Origin: Pilaira anomala
Lineage: Eukaryota > Mucoromycota > Mucoromycetes > Mucorales > Mucoraceae
Reading direction: 5' to 3'
DNA: 64,000 nucleotides
Assembly (NCBI GenBank): GCA_025716855.1
Contig: JAIXMQ010000034.1
Coordinates: 1-64,000 of the forward strand
A program made the translations under genes and the position numbers. Under the pieces are notes generated by a model. It did no database searches. It was given only the letters and a program-made list of their open reading frames with translations, and was not told the origin of the DNA. This document shows positions 30,898 to 40,689 of the stretch, in pieces; positions within the stretch are counted from its first letter, which is position 1, and each line of letters begins with the position of its first letter.

Positions 30898-32223
30898 TTA
30901 AACATAACTTGTCGAGTTCCATACATCTTTTGATTTCAATTCATCAGGTGTGTTCATAATTTGATCTAATGAATTCTTTTTATGTCGTTTATCATGATGA
31001 CCTAAAGCCGCACGAATATCTGCCTTGGAAGGCTTTTTGTTTGCACTTCCCATGATCTCTAAATTACTAATCTTTTTCTGTGCTGCTGCTGCTACACCTG
31101 CTGCTGTACGTTGGTGCATGACATCGAATTTCTGCCAAACATAATTTTCACATTGATCAGCATTTGGAAGGTCTTGAATCATTTTAGCTATCGTTGCGTG
31201 TGTAAATCCATAATAGTCTGGTCCAGATGCTAATTATATAAATTGGTTATTATCATTTTTTTTTTGCATGAATTTATTTTTTTATTTTTGTTTTACCTGA
31301 ATTTGAGTGGTCTCTATTTCTTATCTCGTTGGCTGATTTCACTATGGCTGTCCAAACACCAGTGGCTGAGTTGGCAATGATTGGATTCTCTGGAGAATCC
31401 TCTGCTACCACTCGAAACTATATATATATATATATATTATTTTTTTAGAGACTTGCAATGTATATAACTTTATATATATATATATATACCTTGGGTCCTT
31501 GATCTCCATTTTCTTCTACTGAACATGTATATGTTGTATTTGTTGTAGGATTTGTCATACTAAGATAAGTTCTATATACATAAATTGAATTAATTAAAAC
31601 AACTATTAAATTATGTTTATATATTTCTCTAGTACCTGCTAATTTTGAATCCAGGTGGCCAAATATATCGATCATTATGATAGGTTGGTATAGGAATTAT
31701 CTTTCCTAATGAATGTACAGTGATAATTCCCACTCTAGCAGGTAATTTGTATTGTCCATTTTGAAACATTTCTAAAGGCTGTACTCTTCTCAACTTTGGT
31801 TCCACAGGGTCCTTTCTCATCCTTTTCGGCCTGGAAGAATTTAATACTTTTTCTAAATCTCTTTTATCATATGTAGGGGTATTATTAGGAGAATGATGGT
31901 GGTCTACTTCTTCCGTTTGTAATAATAATAATTTATCTAAAAGAATTCTATTTCGTATGTTTGTTACTAACTATCCATATATACATGTCAGCCCAATTGT
32001 AATACCAATATTACCTTTTTTCTTTCGACACCTGAAATAATCTCTTTTTCACACGATTTAAATCATTCGTTAACGCTTTATTTTTCTGTGGTCGGGTTAA
32101 AACAAGTTTTTCTTTTTCTTTTTTCGTATCAACTTTTACCTGTATTAATTCTTGATTTTTTGTTTGTATTAACTCGTATTGAATATCGTTTAAAACTACT
32201 GAATTTTTCGTTTGGTTCGTCAT
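30898..32223 (-). CDS. FYRN/FYRC-domain chromatin-type protein (TBRG1-like)
   Basis: Five exons (32032-32223, 31636-31970, 31490-31571, 31297-31417, 30898-31229) encode 353 residues. The N-terminal ~110 residues are lysine-rich and predicted to be helical. The FYRN motif follows (SLGKIIPIPTYHNDRYIWP, split over exons 2-3), then FYRC, including VWTAIVKSANEIR and SGPDYYGFTHATIAKMI. The C-terminus is basic. FYRN/FYRC motifs pair into one fold found in MLL/trithorax methyltransferases, JmjC demethylases and TBRG1. Here no SET, JmjC, PHD or BAH domain is present, so the closest architecture is TBRG1. A nuclear, chromatin-associated role is inferred. The donor after exon 1 is best read as CAG|GTGTCG, because the next frame-compatible exon begins LVTNIRNRI. 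Confidence 0.9.
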
Positions 32224-32943
32224 AAAAAAAAAAAAAAAAAAAAAAAAAGAGTTGTATTGGTATATAGAATAAAAATTAAGTAAAAGAAAGAGATGAGTAA
32301 AAAAGAAAGAAGTAAGAAAAGGAAAAAGAAGAAAAGAAAAAGAGATACTTGTTTTAACAAAAAATAAGTATATAGTATGACGTAAACCAAACCTTTTATG
32401 TATTTACATATATGTGAATAATGTGCTTCCCACTTTCAATTGGGCATTTTGAAGTCATATAGGTCATTTGAACCAGCTCCACAAAAAAAAAAAAAAAAAA
32501 AAAAAAAGGTTACAGTTATAAAACTATAGTTATGGATATTATATTATTATGTCTTCTTCTGTCAAAAAATAAACCTTACTCTTTTTATTGTATAGATGAC
32601 TTTAATGTATTCAAAGCAATTTTTTCAGGCACCATTTTTTTTTTTTTTTTTTTTTGGCTTAGAAATATAAACCTGTTTTATTCATGTTTACTTTAAGCCA
32701 TTCTCAAATAATCTGTATTAATCACAAATAACTCGAATACGAGATAAGCTACATTCAGTTCATTCGAGAGATTGTCAGCTGGTTATACTTTTTGTATATA
32801 TTTATGCACACGAAGCTTAACAACATATGTGACTTTGTAACACTCTTCATCACACAAAAATAAAACATATTTTCCTGATCACATATTCTCCCTTTCTCTC
32901 TCTCTCTTTCTTACTACCTTTTTTTATTATTAAAACAAACAAA
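32224..32943. promoter_or_regulatory. Divergent intergenic region between FYR and RRM genes
   Basis: 720 bp contain three long A/T homopolymers (32225-32249, 32483-32507, 32637-32655) and a purine-rich stretch downstream of the FYR start on its own strand. No gene is seen and no specific site is claimed. Confidence 0.4.
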
Positions 32944-34313
32944 ATGGAGTCAAGTGAGGAACAGGTAACTCTTGCAAGAAGACTCTTTGTAGGCAATGTA
33001 TGTATTTCACACACACACACACACACATACACGTTTGAAACGAATAACTGGAAAAGGAATATTTATTTTTTTTCTGTCTTTTTTATTTTTATTTATTCAG
33101 ATACCTTATTCAGTACGTTGGCAAGATGTAAAAGACCATTTTAAAAAAGCAGGTCAGGTTGTAAGAGTTGTAATTGCTAAGCACCAAGACAAACAACCTA
33201 AAGGCCATGCCTTTGTTTTATTTTCTACCATTGAAGATGCTCAAAAAGCAATTGGTAAATTTTTACTTTATTTTAAAAGGATATAAACTAACTTTTTTTT
33301 TTCTTTTTTAAGATTTGTTTGATAACACAAAATGGTTAGGACGTGTGATTGAAGTAAGTCCTGATCATCATTTTGTTGAGGTTGATAAGGTATATAAATC
33401 ACACTGAAAACCATAAATCATATTAAAACATTTTTTTTTCTTGTATCACTATAGGAACAATTAAAATCACCTAAAGTGTCTGAAAATTCTATAGATAATG
33501 ATGATTGTAAACAATTATTTGTTGGAAATGTAATTTTATAGTTTTTTTTTTTCTCCCTTTTTTTATTATTATTATCTCTAACCTATGTATGCATATTATA
33601 GGTGCCATTCCATTGTCAGTGGAAGGATTTAAAAGATTTGTTTAAATCATCCGGTCCTGTTATTCGTGCAGATATCGTATTAAATTTTGATGGAAGTAGT
33701 CGTGGGTTTGGTACAGTCTTATTTGGTTGTCATCAAGACGCAAAAAATGCAATAGGTAAAGAGAGAAGTAAACTTTTTTTTTTCACGCAGAAAAAAAAAA
33801 AACGGAGTGTTAATCATGTGTGTTACAATTCATGTAGAACAATACAATGGATATAAATTTCATAATAGAATTTTAAGGGTTCATTTTGATAAATTTGAAG
33901 CAAGTCATCAGAAATTTCAGGAACTTGAAGATGATTCGGTAGGATTAAGACCACTTGATGATCCTGTCTCTATCGAATTATTAAGACAGACATACGCTGT
34001 AACCCAACCACCAGCACCACCACCACTATCGTATTCAAATTATTATAACATGATGTACGGTGGTAATTATATACAACAGGTTCCTCAGTATTTACCCTCA
34101 CCCATCTATTCACAGCCTGATCCTGTTTCTTATTATTCACAACCTGAACCTATCTCTCATTATTCACAGTCTGAAACTATCTCATATTACTCACAACCTG
34201 AATCTATCTCTCATTATTCACAACAGCATGAACTTCCCGCTTTTCTTCCACCTCTTGCATCGCCACGCTATGCAGCACAGAGATCACCTCTACCCTCACC
34301 ACATTATTCATAA
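32944..34313 (+). CDS. RNA-binding protein with two RRM domains and a Tyr/Gln/Pro repeat tail
   Basis: Six exons (32944-32997, 33101-33254, 33313-33389, 33455-33529, 33602-33755, 33838-34313) join in frame. RRM1 has RNP2 LFVGN (exon 1 end) and an RNP1-like GHAFVLFST. RRM2 has RNP2 LFVGN (exon 4 end) and the RNP1 segment RGFGTVLF. In both RRMs an intron follows directly after the LFVGN codons, so the two domains share their exon structure and probably arose by duplication. The C-terminal ~130 residues contain proline-rich sequence and repeated SYYSQPEP / SHYSQ units. Two-RRM architecture with a low-complexity tail suggests an hnRNP- or mRNP-type factor. No precise orthologue is recognised. A (CA)n repeat lies inside intron 1. 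Confidence 0.88.
34103..34226 (+). repeat. Intragenic ~30-bp tandem repeats coding SQPEP-(I/V)S-(Y/H)YSQ units
   Basis: About four imperfect units of ~30 bp (variants of CCTGAACCTATCTCTCATTA then TTCACAA) encode a ten-residue Tyr/Ser/Gln/Pro repeat in the tail of the RRM protein. They are in frame, and the unit lengths keep the reading frame. Confidence 0.85.
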
Positions 34314-34626
34314 GCTAGATACCCTTTTTAGCTCCTTTTATAAATCAAATTTCAGCTGGCTGATAATATATATATATATAAAATAAACACATTCTCTTTA
34401 TCAAATAAGTAGTAAATAGCGGTAAATGTGAAGTAAGCACCGTTACACTATTACTAAAGTAAAAGTAATAAAAAATAAACCCCCACTTCAAACAGTGTGG
34501 CTTAGCTCATGACTCATTTTTTTTCTTGGAAATGTTTTTTCCATTTTGAACTCACTATATAATATGCTTGTTTAATTTTCTTTTTTTTTTTCTTTTTTTT
34601 TTTCTACATAACAACAACAAACAACT
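34314..34626. promoter_or_regulatory. Intergenic promoter of arginyl-tRNA synthetase
   Basis: About 310 bp. A pyrimidine-rich tract (TTTTCTTTTTTTTTTCT, 34578-34605) and an ACAACAACAAACAACT leader precede the ATG at 34627. No gene is seen. Confidence 0.45.
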
Positions 34627-36919
34627 ATGAGTTTGACTGTCGATTCAAAGAATATCCCAGTTGGTATTTTAGCTATTATTGCCTTTGGCAAATTGAATAT
34701 CACAGTTGAAGCTGGCTCCGAAACCGTTTTCCAAGTCGAGTCAGTAAAGTTAAATACAGTTCCTAGCGTTGTTCGTTACCTTATTCGCGCCTATCAACTT
34801 TTCAATGAATCCGCCAAAGAGAACCAAGTTTTAGCCTCTATCATCGATGCAGCACTCTCTGAAAAGCTTGATGTCTTAAAGGCTCGTGTTCAAAACACCA
34901 GTTCCTTTTTGTCCGGCGCTTCTGAACCTTCTGTTGTCGATTATATTGTTTGGGCTGCTTTAAGAGAAGTGAAGGATTTGGAGTATGTCAAGGCTGTTGA
35001 AGCTACCTCTGTTGCACAAGAAGCTATCAAGAAGGCTTCTGAGCTCTCTGCTTCTGCTTCTAATGCTACTACTACTGCTGGCAGTAACGAAATTCCTATG
35101 ATTCCCGGTACTGGTTCCGATCCCTCTACTAACCCTATTGATGCTTTCAAGAACTTTATCACTGTTCAAATTGCTGCTATCGGTAAGATTGATCCTGTCG
35201 TTGTTTACAATGCTTTAGATAACCCCCGTGCTGTTGAAAATGGTGATTTGGCTATTGCCTTACCTCGTCTTCGTGTAAAGGGTAACCCTGCTGCTATTGC
35301 TAAAGAATGGGCTGCTGCTTTTGTACCTAACGATTATATCATTGAGGCCTCTGCTGCTGGTCCTTTCTTGAACTTCCGTTTCAATAAAGCTCTTTTAATG
35401 AAAATGACCTTGAACTTGGTTTCCAAGATGGGTGAACATTATGGTGATAATACTTCTGGTAACGGTAAGACGGTTATTGTCGAATTCTCTTCTCCTAATA
35501 TCGCCAAGCCTTTCCATGCTGGTCATCTTCGTTCTACTATCATTGGTGCCTTTGTTCGTAATATCTATCATGCTAACGGTTGGAAGACAATTACCATGAA
35601 CTATTTAGGTGATTGGGGCAAGCAATATGGTAAGTAAAAAAAAAAAAGGGGGAGATTTTTATAGATGGGTTAATTTTTGGGTTGATGGAATTCTCTAACG
35701 AATTTATATATAAAAAAAAAAAGGTCTTTTGGCTATTGGTTTTGCTAGACATGGTTCTGAAGAGAAGCTTTTAGCTGATCCTATTAAGCATTTATATGAT
35801 GTTTATGTTCAAATTAACCGTGATGCTGAAAATGAACCTACTATTCATGATGAAGCTCGTTCTTACTTTAAGGCTATGGAAGATGGTGATGAGACAGCTC
35901 TTGCCTTATGGCGTCGTTTCAGAGATTTATCTATTATCAAGTATAAAGAGATCTATGCCCGTCTTAACATCCACTTTGATGTTTACTCTGGTGAATCTCA
36001 AGTTGGTAAGGGTATGGCTGAAGCCATGAAGTTACTTCACGAATGTAAGTTATTAGAAGAATCTGAGGGAGCATTAATTCTCGATATGGAAAAGTATAAG
36101 CTCGGTAAGACAGTGGTTCAAAAGAAGGATGGTACTACACTTTACCTTACAAGAGATATTGGTGCTGCTATGGAACGTTATGAAAAGTACAAGTTCGATA
36201 AGATGATTTATGTTGTTGCATCTCAACAAGATTTACATTTAAAGCAACTTTTCAAGACTTTGGAAATGTTGAAGTTTGATTGGGCAAGTAAGCTTGAACA
36301 TGTTAATTTTGGTATGGTCTTGGGTATGTCTACACGTAAGGGTACTGTTGTTTTCCTTGAAGATATTTTAGAAGAAGCCAAGGAAACAATGCACGAAGTG
36401 ATGCGTAAGAATGAAAAGAAGTATGCTGAAGTCGCTGACCCTGAACAAGTTGCTGATGAAATCGGTATCTCTGCTGTCAAGATTCAAGATAACTCTGCTC
36501 GTCGTATTAAGAATTACGATTTCGATATGACTCGTATGTGTTCATTTGAAGGTGATACTGGACCTTATATCCAATATGCTCATGCTCGTCTTGCCTCTGT
36601 TGAGCGTAAGAGTGGTAATGTCATCAACCACAACGCCGATTTAAGTTTATTGACTGAACCTCAAGCCATTGATGTTGTTCGTACCATCTCTCAATACCCC
36701 GACTTAATCAAGAGTTTGCTTCAAGGTTATGAACCTTGTAATGTCGTTACTTATGCCTTCAAGTTATCTCACGATATCTCTGCTTGTTTCGAAAGCCTTT
36801 GGGTCAGAGGTGCTGATCCCGCTGTTGCTGAAGCTCGTTTGCTCATGTACTGGTCTGCTCGTATTACTCTTGGCAATGCCATGCGTATGTTGGGTTTGAG
36901 ACCTCTTGAGCGTATGTAA
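34627..36919 (+). CDS. RRS1: Cytosolic arginyl-tRNA synthetase with N-terminal GST-like domain
   Basis: Two exons (34627-35629, 35724-36919) encode 732 residues. The first ~125 residues look like a GST C-terminal-type helical domain, with SEPSVVDYIVWAALREV in the position of the conserved hydrophobic-capping motif. A linker and the ArgRS N-terminal tRNA-binding domain (NPIDAFKNFITVQIAAIG) follow. The class I catalytic core has the HIGH box as FHAGHLRS in SSPNIAKPFHAGHLRS, NYLGDWGKQYG, and the KMSKS-equivalent GMSTRKG, without the canonical lysines of KMSKS as is usual in ArgRS. The C-terminal anticodon-binding domain ends TLGNAMRMLGLRPLERM, with the conserved Met terminus. It charges tRNA-Arg. 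Codon use is strongly biased (GCT, AAG, CGT), indicating high expression. Confidence 0.95.
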
Positions 36920-37439
36920 ATTTATTATTATCTCTTTTTTTTTTCTCTCTCTCTCTCTACACTTTTCATCTTAAATATTCATTCCTCTCTTGTGTATTAT
37001 TCCTTTTTTAAAAATAAAATGTTTTTTTCTCATTAAAAAAATTAAATCAATTTTTGATCACCTTTTTTTTTTTGAAAAAAGCGTCTTTGATAAAGGCTTT
37101 TGGATTTAATAAAAGAGACATACCTACTTTATAGAATCAGTTCTTATTTACAATGAATCAAGGTAACACACGCTTCACTATGTAATGCGCATGAATTTTT
37201 ACTTCATATTACGCGTGAAAACGCTTTTTTTTTAAAAGAAAAAGGATTTTGTTTTTAAGGTACATATATCACACAAATATTTATAAGATTGTATAAGCAG
37301 GCATTTATTTATAAAGAAAAAAAAAAGATATGCGCTCTTATACGGAACTAAATTTATCAAACATTGATCAATTAGCGTGCATGCGTGAAAGAGACATATG
37401 TATAATACTTACATAGATGAGATCGATTGAACTAGAAAG
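36920..37439. other. Convergent intergenic region, no gene seen
   Basis: These are the 3' regions of the arginyl-tRNA synthetase gene (plus) and the small secreted protein gene (minus). AT-rich with T- and A-runs and no recognised motif. Confidence 0.5.
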
Positions 37440-37709
37440 TTAAGGGATAGGAGAGAGACCGGCAGCAACGCAACCAGACATACACAAGCCAAGACCTACG
37501 TTACAACCAATAATAGCTGCTGGAACACCAACACCAGCAGTGACAGTACCAAAGACAGCACCAGCAGCTGCGTAACATGATACTGCTAACGCGTTGCATC
37601 CTGTTTGACAGATACCATATGAAATAGGTCCAGCATCTGAACTATTTACAAGGCAGAGAACGACAGCGAGGAAGAGAACGACTTTGAAAGAATTGCCTGA
37701 AAATACCAT
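37440..37709 (-). CDS. Small secreted six-cysteine protein with Gly/Ala-rich hydrophobic core
   Basis: The 89-residue protein begins at the ATG at 37709; an in-frame upstream ATG would prepend lysine-rich and low-complexity sequence and is less likely. Residues about 6-27 (SFKVVLFLAVVLCLVNSSDA) form a signal peptide with a plausible cleavage after DA. The mature ~62 residues contain six cysteines: GICQTGCNALAVSCYAAAG, then IGCNVGLGLCMSGCVAAG after a glycine-rich VFGTVTAGVGVPAA loop. Small proteins with this Cys/Gly/Ala layout occur, as I recall, in many fungi and some other eukaryotes without a settled function. Three disulfides and a membrane-active or surface role are possible but unproven. 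It has no intron. A role in defence or cell-surface interaction would be speculation. Confidence 0.8.
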   Translation of the reverse strand: MVFSGNSFKVVLFLAVVLCLVNSSDAGPISYGICQTGCNALAVSCYAAAGAVFGTVTAGVGVPAAIIGCNVGLGLCMSGCVAAGLSPIP

Positions 37710-38674
37710 TGTTGTTAATATTTTGAATAAAAGAATGATGGGGAAAAAAGAAAGAAAAAAAAAAGATATATAAAAAATCAAGTTTTTATATTCCCATGAT
37801 TTTTTTTTCTTCAAGTTATCAGCAAGAGAAGGATATCTGTATAAATTTTATTTGGATCATTTTTCTCTCTCAAGTTGAGTATTACCAAACTCCTGTTTCA
37901 ACTTTAAAGAGATAGCCCTTTTAAATGTAATGCATGGCCTGGGGACATTTGGGCGTATCAATGCTAATGTGCTTACAAATAAAACCAAGAAATTGGCATG
38001 CTTTCTATCATATAGGAAGTTTAAATTGATGCAATTTCTCTGAATATATACATAAAAGAGGCTATAACATTACGACTAAATGATGATGATGATGTTGATG
38101 AAACACATATGTAAGTCATATACTCCTTGTAGATATATTAAATGTATTTAAACTTTGCAGTATAAGAAGGATATAGAATATGGCGACATGTATGTATAAA
38201 ACAAGAAAATTGCATTCTATTTATATTGGGTCATGTTATCATGTAACTTTGCTTATTCATATTTACTGTAATTAGCTCCAGGAGTAAAATAAAAGCGCCA
38301 TTATTTTTTTTTCATAATACCAAATTAAGTCAGCTTCATAAGTATTTGACTTTACATATCCTATTATATTACATGTATTCCTTATCTATCAAGGGCGTTT
38401 TAATCTTCTTCTTCCAAGGAGTATCTAAACTGATAAAATAAAATTATATATACAGATAAAAAAAAAATATGTAAAAAATTATCGCATTAGTACACTAATC
38501 TGTAAGTCTCAGTGACGGACTCATACTTTATGGCCTAGATAATTTTGTTGTTACAGCGCATTCACTCAAACAATGAAACATTTTCATTGAATTTGACTAT
38601 TTACTATTATTAAAGTAAGATTAAATTACGAGAAAAAGTACTTACTGAGGTATATTTCAAAGAAAAACTCCAGG

Positions 38675-38738
<64 letters not shown>

Positions 38739-40397
38739 AGGAATTAGATATATTAAGCTTACTTGTCTTGCTTTTCATACTTTTATAAAAACAAACAAAC
38801 AAAAAACAAAAACAAAAACAAAAACAAAAAAATGGTTTGTAAGAATAATATTGTTACCATTGAATAGTCTTATTTTTGAATTTTACAAAAAAGGAACACA
38901 AGAAAATATTGAATTCGTAATTATAGGCTTTTAAATAAAAAGTATAAAAGAGTATATATATATGTTTAAAGACCTTTTTTTTTTTTTTTTTTTTTTTTTT
39001 CAAAAACCAGACATAAATTTTACAGATAAGAAATTTATGAAAAAGTTTATAAATGTCTGAAGGAAAAGACAGAATAATAGGTATATATATTGTATAAAGT
39101 CCCAAAAAAATCTTTGTTGTAGATTCATACAATAGTTAAAAACCCTTTTTTTCTTTCGAAATTTATATCATATCAACGAGATAACTACTACCAATTACAA
39201 TTTCTTAAAAAAATTTATTATTTATGTATATATTTACAAGGCTTGAGAATTTATGGAGAAACAATTTTCTTGACTACATATAACAAGCAAGAGCCAAGAG
39301 GAGACAAGAGAGAGAACAAAAAACAGAGAGAGAGCCCAAAAAAAAGCTATACACGTAGTATAAGAATACTATCCGCTACGAGTTCAATCTGACAGTTGAA
39401 AGAAGAGATGTCTTTTGTTGAAAAAAACGGCAGAAGAATAGGGCAACATGCCAAAGTTAATAAGTTTACGGAATAAAACGGTAACCATTTTTTGAAATTT
39501 ATTTTTTATATGTAAAAGGGAAAAAGTAAAATCATCGCTTCCTTTATATATTACCTTATTTTATGTTGTCAGGTTTTTTTGTGGAGCTATGTATAGATAT
39601 TACAATAAGCTAAAAAAAAATCCAGCTAATTATTTTTTTTTTTAGATCGATATACTACCATCATTGTTATGCTGCCAGAAAATATAAAGTTCATTGTCGT
39701 CAGTACCGAGCATTTGAAATCCATAAGCCTATAAAATTAACATCAGCCACATACAGATGATAATGCAAAGTGTACTAAATATAGTTATCTATCTTTTGAA
39801 TATTTAAATGGTTTCATATTTACGTATGTATGTATATACACTTTTACGTATTTCTGTAAAAGCAAAATGGGTACGTGTATTAAATGAGATTCTTAACATG
39901 GCCTAAAAAATCCTCTAGTCATAATTTATTGTCTCCTATCAATTTATGTTGTATTTTACCTGTTTAAAAATTGGATTTTTTTTGACCCAGCATAATAATT
40001 ATCCTTGAAACATTGTAATTGATTCTATTGTACGGTGGCTTTATCAAATCATTACATTCAAAGTACATAAATGCATTGTTTGAAGATATTACGGTTTGCT
40101 TTATGCAGAATTTTCGCTTCGTTCATGGCTATTGTTGGGGGGGGGGTATTGTTCGACATTTATTGAGTTTATATTAACATCTATGCTCGCCATTGATGTT
40201 TTTTGATTTCCTGAAATTTCGAAAATGTACTTTATAGTAGCGCTGGTTTGCAAAGCATGTTACTACAATGCTTTCAAAGCCAACCATGCGGACAAATAAA
40301 CTTTTTCTTACTTTTTTTACACAGACATTTTATAATGAATAAATATTTTTGTTTGTTTGTTCAATGAATGTGTTTTACGATTATAATTATTAGCTTT
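37710..40397. other. 2.7-kb gene-free AT-rich gap
   Basis: This is the longest stretch without a supported gene right of 15 kb. It holds a 59-nt poly(T) at 38678-38736, an AAAAC tandem repeat (38790-38830), a T26 run near 38975-39000, a GA-rich stretch (39298-39330) and a short poly(G) at about 40137-40147. No coding frame, tRNA or LTR similarity is seen. A non-coding RNA cannot be excluded. Confidence 0.5.
38678..38736 (+). repeat. 59-nt poly(T) homopolymer
   Basis: Uninterrupted T59 is followed by GCAG. On the plus strand it looks like an exaggerated polypyrimidine tract plus splice acceptor, but no exon follows. Confidence 0.9.
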
Positions 40398-40649
40398 TTA
40401 ATAAAAGTTATTTTTGTTATAATATCTATTGTATTCTTGTTGCATGTATTGTTGCTGCCTTTCTATAAACTGTTGTCTTTGTTGCTGTTGATAAAAATCA
40501 TGTGGTGATATACTAACCATGGTTTGATTATGTCTTGGTAAAACAAATGCTGCTTGCTGAACATAACTTATCCTTGGGCTTACTGATTGCCTATACTGCT
40601 GTGGTTGTGGGTATATTATGGGCTCGTTAGGGTAGTACTGAGGTTGTTG

Positions 40650-40689
<40 letters not shown>

